Source: UBA1479 sp963976055 | GTDB taxonomy: Bacteria; Pseudomonadota; Alphaproteobacteria; Rhodospirillales; Casp-alpha2 | DNA length: 64,000 bases | Reading direction: 5' to 3' | Assembly (NCBI GenBank): GCA_963976055.1 | Contig: CAXBJB010000013.1 | Span: forward strand, 1-64,000 | Shown here: in pieces, positions 44,807 to 52,701 of the stretch | How the letters are laid out: each line of letters opens with the position of its first letter | Position numbering within the stretch: position 1 is the stretch's first letter | Translations under genes and position numbers: made by a program | The notes under the pieces: model-generated | Told to the model about the DNA's origin: nothing | Database searches by the model: none | The model's input: only the letters and a program-made list of their open reading frames with translations

Positions 44807-45504
44807 TTCGCCTTCTCCGGTTTTTCGCCGATGGTCCGCAGGTAATCGGCCAGCTTGTGAATCCCGGCCGTGTTCAGATGCTTGTTCGGCATCAGGGTCC
44901 GAGGCTCCCAGGCCGCCGGGTCGCGGATGTAGGACACGATGAAGGGCGGCTGAAGGCGCTGCCACGCGGTATGGAGTTCGGGGCCGGAAAAGCCCCCGTA
45001 CTTGGGCGTATCCTTGTGACAGCCGCCGCAGCCCTTGAACTTGACGAAGTCCATGGTCCCGATCCGGGCCGACACGCGGCCGGGGGTGTAGTCCTCTTTG
45101 TCCAGCAGGGCCGTATTCGGCGTCAGGGTCATCAGATCGGCCGCGATCTCCTTCGCCGCCGCCGCATCGACCGCCGGGTGGTCGGACAGGGACGCCGCAT
45201 CAACGGCGTCCCCCTCCGGCCCCTTGGCGGCATGGTCGGGGGCGAAGTCGCCCGCCGGCCGGATGCGGGTGGGCTTTTGCAGCCAGGCCTCGAGCCAGTC
45301 CCGGCGGAACTTGTTGCCGGCGAAGTAAAGAGGTGGCCCTTTCCGGGTCTGGCGTGCCTTCAGGTCGGCGTTCGCCGGACCCGACATCTGATGGCACACC
45401 GCACAATCCTTTTGGATTTTCGCCGTCGGTTCGGCCGCTGGGGACGAGCCGACGGACAGCGCAGTCAACAATGCTGCGCCGCCAAGTGCGATCATCGTTC
45501 GCAT
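44803..45504 (-). CDS. Diheme cytochrome c (NirK cluster)
   Basis: The 233-residue protein has a signal peptide (GSSPAAE) and two heme sites, C34-AVC-H38 and a later CGGCH, each in its own domain. A Met in TLMPNKHLN is a likely axial ligand of the second heme. It is the second gene after nirK, so it is the likely direct electron donor to NirK. AGGAG precedes ATG 45504. The arrangement corresponds to the ncgB/ncgC cytochromes of Nitrosomonas, although the order here is reversed. Confidence 0.9.
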   Translation of the reverse strand: MRTMIALGGAALLTALSVGSSPAAEPTAKIQKDCAVCHQMSGPANADLKARQTRKGPPLYFAGNKFRRDWLEAWLQKPTRIRPAGDFAPDHAAKGPEGDAVDAASLSDHPAVDAAAAKEIAADLMTLTPNTALLDKEDYTPGRVSARIGTMDFVKFKGCGGCHKDTPKYGGFSGPELHTAWQRLQPPFIVSYIRDPAAWEPRTLMPNKHLNTAGIHKLADYLRTIGEKPEKAK

Positions 45505-45519
45505 GGGAAGCTCCTGTGC

Positions 45520-46485
45520 TCAGCGCAGAATGAGATTGCCGTTCTTGCCCTTGTCCGGGCTTGCGTCCTTGAAGTTCATCAGCACGGAGATCGCGCCGTT
45601 GAGAGCATGTTTCATCCGGTGATCGACAAGGGCGTTGTTGGTGGCGCGGCCGGCCGGCGGAACGATGTCGAAGGTCATGGCATGGGCCGGCGGCACTTCC
45701 GCCGTCTGCAGGCTGTAGCGGATGTTCTTCGGATTGCCGTTGTCCCACACCCGGTCCCAGATACCGGCGATCGGATGAAACGCCGCCGCCTCGTTGATCA
45801 TCGCGTTGACGAAAAAGATGCGCACCCGCTCGCCCGGTTTCGCTTCCAGGGTCAGGGCCGCGTTGGGATCGTGCACCGGGTCGTAGTGGAACAGCTTGCC
45901 GTTCACCAGCGTGCCGACCCATTGCTTGTTCATCGCCCGGTCCTGGGCGCTGGTGCCGTCCTGAAACAGATCTCCGTGGACCAGGACGTATTCACGGTCC
46001 GGCTTGGGATAGGCGTCCGAATAGCCTTCCTTGGGATCGACGATGATCACGCCGTACATGCCGCGCGAAATATGCTCGGCCATGGAACTGGCGCCGCAGT
46101 GATAGATGAAGACGCCGGGATGGTTCGCCTTGAACGTGAACTGCTTGGTGTCGCCGGGGCGGACTTCCGCGAATTCATCCAGGACGTCGACGACCGCGGC
46201 GTGGAAATCCATGGAATGGCTGTTCTTGTTGGTCTTCTGATTGAGGAGCGTGAAATCGATCTCGTCCCCCTCCGTCACGCGGACCAGCGGGCCGGGCACG
46301 GTGCCGCCGAAGGTCCACATGCGTTGCGTCGTGCCCTTGTTGTCGATCGGAAGTTCCTTTTCGATGACGGGAATGTCGACCTTTACCGTCTTGGCGACGG
46401 CGGGCGCGGAGATCGCCGAAAGCAGCCCGACCGCGGCCAACCCAAGGACCCAGGCACGAGGGGCGTTGTTACGCAGAAGATTCAT
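45520..46485 (-). CDS. nirK: Copper-containing nitrite reductase (NirK, Nitrosomonas-like class)
   Basis: The 321-residue protein has a signal peptide (residues 1-31) and two cupredoxin domains. All copper ligands can be placed: type 1 copper His90, Cys130, His138, Met143; type 2 copper His95, His129, His289; proton-relay Asp93, and His237 in AFHPIAG as the second active-site residue. The short second-domain motif FHPIAGIWDRVW differs from the GGHGDYVW of common denitrifier NirK and is closer to nitrifier enzymes. It reduces nitrite to NO in the periplasm. ATG 46485 is chosen because GGAGG lies between it and ATG 46497. Confidence 0.83.
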   Translation of the reverse strand: MNLLRNNAPRAWVLGLAAVGLLSAISAPAVAKTVKVDIPVIEKELPIDNKGTTQRMWTFGGTVPGPLVRVTEGDEIDFTLLNQKTNKNSHSMDFHAAVVDVLDEFAEVRPGDTKQFTFKANHPGVFIYHCGASSMAEHISRGMYGVIIVDPKEGYSDAYPKPDREYVLVHGDLFQDGTSAQDRAMNKQWVGTLVNGKLFHYDPVHDPNAALTLEAKPGERVRIFFVNAMINEAAAFHPIAGIWDRVWDNGNPKNIRYSLQTAEVPPAHAMTFDIVPPAGRATNNALVDHRMKHALNGAISVLMNFKDASPDKGKNGNLILR

Positions 46486-46501
46486 AGATACCTCCATAAA
46501 G

Positions 46502-46555
46502 ATGTTTTATTTGCACATGTTCAATAGCTTTCATTTTCATGGATGTCAAATGCAT
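46502..46555 (-). promoter_or_regulatory. nirK promoter with NsrR-type palindrome
   Basis: On the minus strand TTGACA (46544-46549) and TATTGA (46521-46526) are 17 bp apart, giving a leader of about 29 nt. The -35 lies within ATGCATTTGACATCCAT (46539-46555), which fits the NsrR pattern ATGYAT-N5-ATRCAT with one mismatch. A weaker half-conserved site (46502-46518) lies at the position of the second site of the copper promoter. Bound NsrR would block RNA polymerase. Confidence 0.75.
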
Positions 46556-46716
46556 GTTCTGTGGTTTTCCCGCACCCGGAAAGCGCACGGATAAACTCCG
46601 CTTAATCCCAATAGCTTGCGGGCATTTGTTTTGGGCGCGGGCGGCGCGCAGCGATCTCAATTCGCGGCACGCATTTCATTGGCGGGAAGTTACGGCAACC
46701 GGCGGAACGCGGCACT

Positions 46717-47841
46717 CTATCTAGCGGCGGCCAGCGTCGCCCTGAACCGGGCCAGGCCGAAGGCAAAGAACGCTCCGCCGATGCCGGCGGTCATCAGCAA
46801 TTCCGGCCAGACGATCTCGATCCCTGCCCCGCGGTACAGAACCGCCTGTGCGAACTTGATGAAATGGGTCGAGGGCAAAACCTGCACCGCGTTCTGCAAC
46901 GCCGGCGGCATGCTTTCCAACGGCGTGACCCCGCCGGACAGCAGGTTCATCACGACGAATACCGGAATGGACAGCAACCCGAACTGGGGCATCGTGGTCG
47001 CGACGGTGGACAGCGTGACGCCCATCGCGGTGACGGCGAACAGGTAGACGGCGGAACCAAGCGCAAACAGGATGACCGATCCGATGATGGGAACGCCAAG
47101 CAGCCCCTGGACGACGAAGTGCAGCGACAGCACCGCCGCCAGGACGATGACCAGCCCGTTCGCCCAGATCTTGGCCAGCATGATTTCCCCCGACGAAACC
47201 GGCATCACCAGAAGGTGTTCCAGGGTTCCGTGCTCGCGTTCCCGAATGACCGCGGCACCGCTGAGGATGATCGCGAGGATCGTCAGGTTGTTGATGATCT
47301 GCATCACCGCCATGAACCACGAAGAGTTCAGGTTGGGGTTGTATTTCGCCCGCGTTTGTAGATCGACCGGCAGCGCCGCGACACCGCTGGACCGGCTGAC
47401 GAACTTCAGGAGTTCGGCATTGATGATGCTGGAGATATAGGTCGCGCCGTTGCCCGCAATCGTCATCGCGGTCGCATCGACGTTGAGCTGAATCACCGGC
47501 CCCCGCCCGGCCAGCACGTCCGCCTCGAACCCCGGGGGGATATCCAGTACGAATGTGTACCGGCCCGCGTCCATGCCCGCATCGACCGCATGGAGATCGA
47601 TTACCTCCGGCGTTTTGAAGTAGGGCGGCAGGAAGGCGCCTGCAATGCGGTTTGACAGGCCCGTGCGGTCTTCGTCGACAATGGCGATGGAGGCATTGTG
47701 CAATTCCGTCTGCACGCCGTTGGCGACCGTGTAGATGGCGAAGGTGAAGGTATAGAAGATCAGCCCCATCAGGACCGGATCGCGCATCAGGCTGAACAGT
47801 TCCTTCACGCCCAGCCGATAGATGTTGGAAATCTTCTTCAT
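46717..47841 (-). CDS. ABC-2 type permease, YhhJ-like
   Basis: The 374-residue protein has one N-terminal helix, a large periplasmic domain (about 45-175) and five C-terminal helices with REREHGTLEHLLVMPVSSGEI, the ABC-2 permease signature. Length equals E. coli YhhJ. It is the last gene of a three-gene exporter unit (membrane fusion protein, RbbA-like ATPase-permease, this permease), separated from the RbbA-like gene by 2 bp. Confidence 0.87.
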   Translation of the reverse strand: MKKISNIYRLGVKELFSLMRDPVLMGLIFYTFTFAIYTVANGVQTELHNASIAIVDEDRTGLSNRIAGAFLPPYFKTPEVIDLHAVDAGMDAGRYTFVLDIPPGFEADVLAGRGPVIQLNVDATAMTIAGNGATYISSIINAELLKFVSRSSGVAALPVDLQTRAKYNPNLNSSWFMAVMQIINNLTILAIILSGAAVIREREHGTLEHLLVMPVSSGEIMLAKIWANGLVIVLAAVLSLHFVVQGLLGVPIIGSVILFALGSAVYLFAVTAMGVTLSTVATTMPQFGLLSIPVFVVMNLLSGGVTPLESMPPALQNAVQVLPSTHFIKFAQAVLYRGAGIEIVWPELLMTAGIGGAFFAFGLARFRATLAAAR

Positions 47842-47843
47842 GG

Positions 47844-50576
47844 TCAGATTTCCTGCTTGCGAAGCAACGCCGTCGCGATCCCCAGAAAAAGGAGACAGAA
47901 CCCGGCCAGGATCAGGTGGTTGGGGTATAGAGCCACGAAGTCGAGCCCCTTGTTGAAAACGCCGGCGCTGATTTGCTGAAAATAAAGCGCCGGAAAGACC
48001 TTTCCCGTGATCGCCGCCGCCCCTTCCAGGGTCGACACCGGATACATCATCCCGGAAAAATTGACCGTCGGGATCATGACGATAATCGCCGTCGCGAAGA
48101 TCGCGGCGATCTGCGAGCGGACAAAGGTCGACACGACGAGGCCGAAGGCCGTGGCCGCCATCGCATAAAGCAGCGCGCCCGACACCAGGGCAAAAATGCT
48201 GCCCGGCATTCCGATGCCGAACACCGTCAGCATCAGCGTCACAAGACTGACAAAGCTGACCATCGCGACGCCGACATAAGGCAACTGCTTGCCGAGCAGG
48301 AATTCGATTTTCCGGGCCGGGGCGGCATAGAGATTGAGGATCGATCCCATTTCCTTTTCCCGCACGACACCAAGCGCCGTCAGCATGGCGGGAATCATGA
48401 TCAGCAGCATCATCAGAACGCCGGGCGGAATCGCGTACTGCGACCGGAATGCCTGGTTGTAGCGGAACCGGGGTTCGACCGTTGCCGGGTAGTAGCCGGG
48501 AACCACGGCGGTTTCCTGCATCGACACATCGGCCAGATGGGCATACAGCACGCCCTGCACATAACCGCGCCCCGTTTCCGCCCGCGTGGTGTTCGATCCG
48601 TCCAGCCAGGCACCGATTTGCGGGGTGCGGCCCGCCAGGAAATCGCGGCCATACTCGGGAGGAATGACGACGGCGAGCGAGATGTCGCCCGCCTTCATCC
48701 GGCGGTCCAATTCGGCGAAATCGGCAATTGGGGGCCGCTCGTCGAAATAGCGTGAATTCGACATCGCATCGAGAAACATGCGGCTTTCGCGGGATTGGTC
48801 CTGATCCAGGGCGGCGTAAGACAGGTTTTCGACATCGAACGTAATGCCGAACCCCATCGCCAACATCAGGATGATCGGACCGACCAGGGCAAAGGCCAGG
48901 CGAATTGGGTCGCGCAGGATTTCCATGGCCTCGCGCCGCGTGAATGCCCAGATGCGGGCGGCGGAGATCCAGTTGGAATCCGCATCGTGCGGCGCCGCCC
49001 CTGCCGGAAGGGCCAGCCTGCGCTCAGCAGAGGCGTCTTCCGCGCCGGCGTCCGCCAGAAATCCGATGAACGCCGCCTCAAGCGAGGGAGCGTTTCGCTG
49101 CGCGCGCAGGTCGTCGGGCGTCCCCTGCGCCAGAACCTTTCCGGCGTGCATCAGCGAGATACGATCGCAACGCTCCGCTTCGTTCATGAAGTGGGTGGAA
49201 ATGAAGATCGTCACCCCGTCCTCGCGCGACAGCTCGATCAGCAGTTCCCAGAAAGCATCGCGCGCGATCGGATCGACGCCCGAGGTCGGCTCGTCGAGGA
49301 TCAGCATATCCGGTTCATGCAGCACCGCGACCGCCAATTGCAGGCGCTGGCGCACACCCAGCGGCAGGTTTCCGGGCGTCGCATCGGCCACGTCGCGCAA
49401 GTCGAAACGGTCGATCAGTTCTTCGACACGGGCCTGGCGGCGGTCGCCCTTGATGTGGAACAGATCGGCATGCAGGAACAGGTTCTGGCGCACCGAAAGT
49501 TCGGAATAAAGCGAAAAGGATTGCGACATGTAGCCGACACGCCGGCGCATCGCCATGCCGTCGCTGCCGATCGATTTCCCGAACAACCGGGCCTCGCCTT
49601 CGCTCGCCGTCAGCAGGCCGGTCAGCATCTTCATGGTCGTGGTCTTGCCGCAGCCGTTCGATCCGAGAAACCCGAAAATCTCACCGGGTTCAATGCGGAA
49701 ACTGACGTTGTCGACGGCCGTGAAATTGCCGAAACGCATGGTCAGACCTTGCGCCTCGATGGCAAACGGGCCGTCCTGGGGGGTCCGTGGCGGCAGAGTG
49801 ACCGCCCGATGTCCGCGCCGGTCTTCTTCGGGCAGAAGTGCGATGAATGCGGCTTCCAACGTATCCGCGCCGGCCTCGGCCATCAGGGCGTCCGGCGCGC
49901 CGACGGCAAGGACCTTTCCGGCGTTCATGGCGATCAGATCGTCGAACCGTTCGGCCTCCGACATATAGGCGGTCGCGATGATCACGCTCATGCCGGGACG
50001 GCGCGCACGGATGCGGTCGATCAGCTTCCAGAACTGCTGACGCGACAATGGATCGACGCCGGTTGTCGGTTCGTCGAGAATCAGCAGGTCCGGGTCGTGG
50101 ATCAGCGCGCAACACAGGGACAGTTTCTGTTTCATACCGCCGGACAGCTTGCCCGCGGGACGGTCCGCGAACGGATCAAGTCCGGTGCTTTGCAACAGGT
50201 CGGCGATGCGTGTGCGGCGTTCGTGTTCCGACTGGCCGTAAAGCCGGCCGAAGAAGTCGATGTTTTCAAAGACCGAAAGCGTCGGATAGAGATTGCGGCC
50301 CAACCCCTGCGGCATGTAGGCGATGCGCGGGCAGACCGCGTCGCGGTGCCTCTGGTCGCCCATCGATCCGCCAAGCGCCGCGACAGTGCCCGTTTGCAGG
50401 CGGCGCACCCCGGCGATCAGCGCCAGAAACGTCGACTTGCCGACACCGTCCGGCCCGATCAGGCCGACCATCCGGCCGGCGGGGATCGAAACCGACACAT
50501 CGTCAAGGGCCGCCACCGCCCCATAGCGGTGAGTGACGCCGTCCAGGGCGGCGACCGGATCGGCCGGCGGCGCCAT
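47844..50576 (-). CDS. rbbA: RbbA/YhiH-like double ATPase fused to ABC-2 permease
   Basis: The 910-residue protein contains two ABC ATPase domains and a membrane part. The first has GPDGVGKST, LSGGMKQK and LLILDEPTTGVD; the second has GSNGCGKTT, PLGVRQRLQLAV and MLILDEPTSGVD; the C-terminal 360 residues form an ABC-2 permease. Architecture and length match E. coli RbbA (ribosome-associated ATPase), although this operon context with a HlyD-type protein points to export. The second signature motif is degenerate, as is common in this family. Its ATG overlaps the upstream stop. Confidence 0.88.
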   Translation of the reverse strand: MAPPADPVAALDGVTHRYGAVAALDDVSVSIPAGRMVGLIGPDGVGKSTFLALIAGVRRLQTGTVAALGGSMGDQRHRDAVCPRIAYMPQGLGRNLYPTLSVFENIDFFGRLYGQSEHERRTRIADLLQSTGLDPFADRPAGKLSGGMKQKLSLCCALIHDPDLLILDEPTTGVDPLSRQQFWKLIDRIRARRPGMSVIIATAYMSEAERFDDLIAMNAGKVLAVGAPDALMAEAGADTLEAAFIALLPEEDRRGHRAVTLPPRTPQDGPFAIEAQGLTMRFGNFTAVDNVSFRIEPGEIFGFLGSNGCGKTTTMKMLTGLLTASEGEARLFGKSIGSDGMAMRRRVGYMSQSFSLYSELSVRQNLFLHADLFHIKGDRRQARVEELIDRFDLRDVADATPGNLPLGVRQRLQLAVAVLHEPDMLILDEPTSGVDPIARDAFWELLIELSREDGVTIFISTHFMNEAERCDRISLMHAGKVLAQGTPDDLRAQRNAPSLEAAFIGFLADAGAEDASAERRLALPAGAAPHDADSNWISAARIWAFTRREAMEILRDPIRLAFALVGPIILMLAMGFGITFDVENLSYAALDQDQSRESRMFLDAMSNSRYFDERPPIADFAELDRRMKAGDISLAVVIPPEYGRDFLAGRTPQIGAWLDGSNTTRAETGRGYVQGVLYAHLADVSMQETAVVPGYYPATVEPRFRYNQAFRSQYAIPPGVLMMLLIMIPAMLTALGVVREKEMGSILNLYAAPARKIEFLLGKQLPYVGVAMVSFVSLVTLMLTVFGIGMPGSIFALVSGALLYAMAATAFGLVVSTFVRSQIAAIFATAIIVMIPTVNFSGMMYPVSTLEGAAAITGKVFPALYFQQISAGVFNKGLDFVALYPNHLILAGFCLLFLGIATALLRKQEI

Positions 50577-51556
50577 CAAGGCAGCTTCACGGCCAACGTA
50601 CTCGGCCATTCCGCCGCCGGCGAAACGCGGACAATCGCTACGCCGGGCACGCCGGTTTTCACGACGTCCTGATACTTGCCGAGAACCTCCGCCGGGATCT
50701 GCAACTTCACGCGAAACGTCAGTTTCTCGCGTTCGCTCTTGGTCTCGACGTATTTTGGCGTGAACTGTGCCTCGGACGCGACGAAGGTTACCGTCGCCGG
50801 GATCACGTATTGCGGGGCGGCATCAAGGATCAGCCGCGCTTCGGCGCCGAAGCGCAGGCGGCCCGCGTCATCCGTCGGCAGATAGACATCCATATAGACG
50901 TCCGTCAGGTCGAGCAAGGTGACGACCTTGCCGCCGGCGGCAAGAATTTCCCCGGGCTCCGCCAGGCGGTATTGCACCCGCCCGCGCCGTGGGGCGATCA
51001 GGGTGTGGTCGGCAAGATTGGCCTTCAGGGCGGCGGTTTTGGCTTCCGATGCCTCGATCGCCGCCTGTGCCGAGGCGATCTGCGCGCGGGCGGTGTTGAG
51101 GGCCGCGGCGGCGGTGATTTCCTGAGAGCGGCGCTGGTCCAGCGTTTCCCCCGTCGCAAATCCACGTTTGGCCAGCAACTCCGTTCGCTTCAGTTCGGAT
51201 TTGGCGAGTGCCAGTTCCCCTTCCCGCTGGGTGAACAGGGCCTTGGCCTGCGCCAATTCCTGAACCGCCTGTCGGGTTGTCGCCTCGGCGGCGCGAACCT
51301 CTGCCTCAAGTTCGGACGCATCGACCCGCGCAACCACGGTGCCGGCGGCAACCATCTGCCCCTCTTCGACCAGAACCTCGGCGATCCGCCCACCGAATTT
51401 CAGCGCGACATCGACCCGCTTCGCCTCGATTCGCCCATTGGCGCGGCTGAACCCTTCGGGCAGATCGCTTTGGTGTTGCTGCCACCAGAACAAACCGCCG
51501 CCAATTGCGATGGCGATCATCACCGCGCCGGCTGTCAGGATCTTTCTAGAATTCAT
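50576..51556 (-). CDS. HlyD-family membrane fusion protein, YhiI-like
   Basis: The 326-residue protein has an N-terminal membrane anchor (AVMIAIAIGGGLFWW), a lipoyl-like segment (RVDVALKFGGRIAEVLVEEG), a coiled-coil hairpin (about 85-185, rich in Ala/Glu/Lys), and a second lipoyl half with LIAPRRGRVQYRLAEPGEI. It bridges the inner-membrane exporter to an outer-membrane channel encoded elsewhere. Its stop overlaps the RbbA-like start (TGATG). It is the first gene of the unit. Confidence 0.88.
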   Translation of the reverse strand: MNSRKILTAGAVMIAIAIGGGLFWWQQHQSDLPEGFSRANGRIEAKRVDVALKFGGRIAEVLVEEGQMVAAGTVVARVDASELEAEVRAAEATTRQAVQELAQAKALFTQREGELALAKSELKRTELLAKRGFATGETLDQRRSQEITAAAALNTARAQIASAQAAIEASEAKTAALKANLADHTLIAPRRGRVQYRLAEPGEILAAGGKVVTLLDLTDVYMDVYLPTDDAGRLRFGAEARLILDAAPQYVIPATVTFVASEAQFTPKYVETKSEREKLTFRVKLQIPAEVLGKYQDVVKTGVPGVAIVRVSPAAEWPSTLAVKLP

Positions 51557-51569
51557 TCCGACTCACTCT

Positions 51570-51866
51570 TTTTTCCTGCTGATCCCTGGACAGCGATGCC
51601 TGTGCCCCGGCAACGGTATGATAGTCACCATCGATTATATGGTCTCACCGATGATCAATTTCGCATAGTCCATGACGAAATACGCCGTGGTCATACCGAC
51701 ATCTTCAATGCCGATCCGTTCATGGCTTGGTGCATATGCGGCGACCTTTTCCATCAACGCGTCGAAATGGTTGATGCCGGACACCACGCATGTCCGAACC
51801 GGGAGAGATTGCCTGCGCGCGAATGCCTTTGGGTCCAAGCCCGACGGCAATCAGCCGTCTCAACAA
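51570..51866 (-). pseudogene. Decayed C-terminal remnant of an enoyl-ACP reductase (fabI-like SDR)
   Basis: Three minus-strand pieces in different frames line up with the C-terminal quarter of FabI. The first (about 51866-51800) gives LGPKGIRAQAISPG, the second (about 51800-51635) gives VVSGINHFD and IGIEDVGMTTAYFVMDYA through IIGET, and the third (about 51630-51590) gives DGDYHTVAGAQ. This is the order of the FabI end (helix, IEDVG, GE..YVDGGYH). At least two frameshifts and an absent N-terminal half make it a relic. It lies upstream of the exporter operon, whose promoter must overlap it. Confidence 0.72.
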
Positions 51867-52125
51867 AACCCCCAAGGGCGCCCTAATCCCGGCCTCCCCC
51901 CTTCTCCCTCGCTTCCGCCAGCACCGTCACGTAACGTCAATCCTCCCGTCAGTCCAGCGTCCGAAGCAATATCTAACGGGCGATCCGCTCACATTCTAAC
52001 CGGACCAATCAATGATGGCAGGTCATCCGGATACGGACAGGGGGCAGCGAATTCACGCCCCCTTCAGCAGGCCGTACGACAACTCACCCAACGAATAAAA
52101 GCCCCTGTTCATCGAATGACCTCGC
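51867..52125. other. Non-coding stretch between fabI relic and cytochrome c promoter
   Basis: No ORF with credible start or composition, no palindrome and no repeat could be found. The base composition is less GC-rich than the surroundings. It may contain further decayed sequence from the same event that left the fabI relic. Confidence 0.4.
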
Positions 52126-52166
52126 TTAACCTTGGTCAATGCCGACACTGAGCGGAGACGTATTGT
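52126..52166 (+). promoter_or_regulatory. NNR-type box and -10 element before the cytochrome c gene
   Basis: TTAAC-CTTG-GTCAA (52126-52139) matches the Paracoccus NNR box TTAAC-N4-GTCAA exactly. A -10 hexamer TATTGT (52161-52166) follows with 31 bp between centres, the class II activator spacing (box centred at about -41.5). The predicted leader is about 90 nt. Confidence 0.75.
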
Positions 52167-52264
52167 CTTAAGGCCGTCAGGTTTCGACAGGGGGATTCTG
52201 TCTTTCCGCGTCTTCAAACAGCCACGGGCGGCAGTATGGATGAGAAACTGGAAGGAACAGATTG

Positions 52265-52645
52265 ATGAAAAGCGCATTCCGTCAGGTTTTTGCCGGCCTT
52301 TTGGCGACAATCATTGTCGTGAACGTCGCCCATGCCGGTGATGCCACCAAGGGAGAAAAGGTTTTCCGAAAGTGCAAAACCTGTCACACCGTCGAAAAGG
52401 ACGGCAAAAACAAGGTTGGCCCCAATCTTTTCGGCGTTGTCGGTCGCAAGGCGGGCGCCGTCGAGGGTTTCAAGTATTCCAGCGCAATGGCAGAGTCTGG
52501 TCTGACCTGGGACGAAGCCACCTTGAACAAGTTCCTGGAGAAACCCAAGGACGTGGTTAAGAAAACCAAGATGGTATTTCCCGGATTGCGCAAAGATGAT
52601 GAGCGCGCCGACGTCATCGCCTATATGAAGCAGCACGGCGGCTGA
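52265..52645 (+). CDS. Class I cytochrome c (c550/c2 type)
   Basis: The 126-residue protein has a signal peptide ending VAHA, the heme site C37-KTC-H41, GPNLFGVVGRKAG, and the axial Met in TKMVFPG, all standard for small soluble class I cytochromes. GGAAGGAA precedes ATG 52265; a TTG one codon earlier is possible. It lies behind an NNR box close to the nirS cluster, so it is the likely electron donor to NirS. Confidence 0.92.
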   Translation: MKSAFRQVFAGLLATIIVVNVAHAGDATKGEKVFRKCKTCHTVEKDGKNKVGPNLFGVVGRKAGAVEGFKYSSAMAESGLTWDEATLNKFLEKPKDVVKKTKMVFPGLRKDDERADVIAYMKQHGG

Positions 52646-52701
52646 CGGCGGGCACGCCGGTTCTGGGTTCTTGGAGGCCCGCGTTTCCGGAAAGGCACGC
52701 A

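Noticed and set aside
46511..46524. TTGCACATGTTCAA as an FNR/NNR box before nirK
   Set aside because: It lies over the -10 region, where an activator could not work, and it matches the consensus at only 7 of 10 positions.
46536..46549. TTGACATCCATGAA as an FNR-like box
   Set aside because: It matches at 8 of 10 positions, but it overlaps the -35 and the better-fitting NsrR palindrome; the copper promoter keeps the NsrR pattern while the FNR match falls.
47844..50576. RbbA-like gene as frame-fused separate ATPase and permease genes
   Set aside because: The frame is continuous and the length of 910 residues is that of RbbA, so the fusion is normal for the family.
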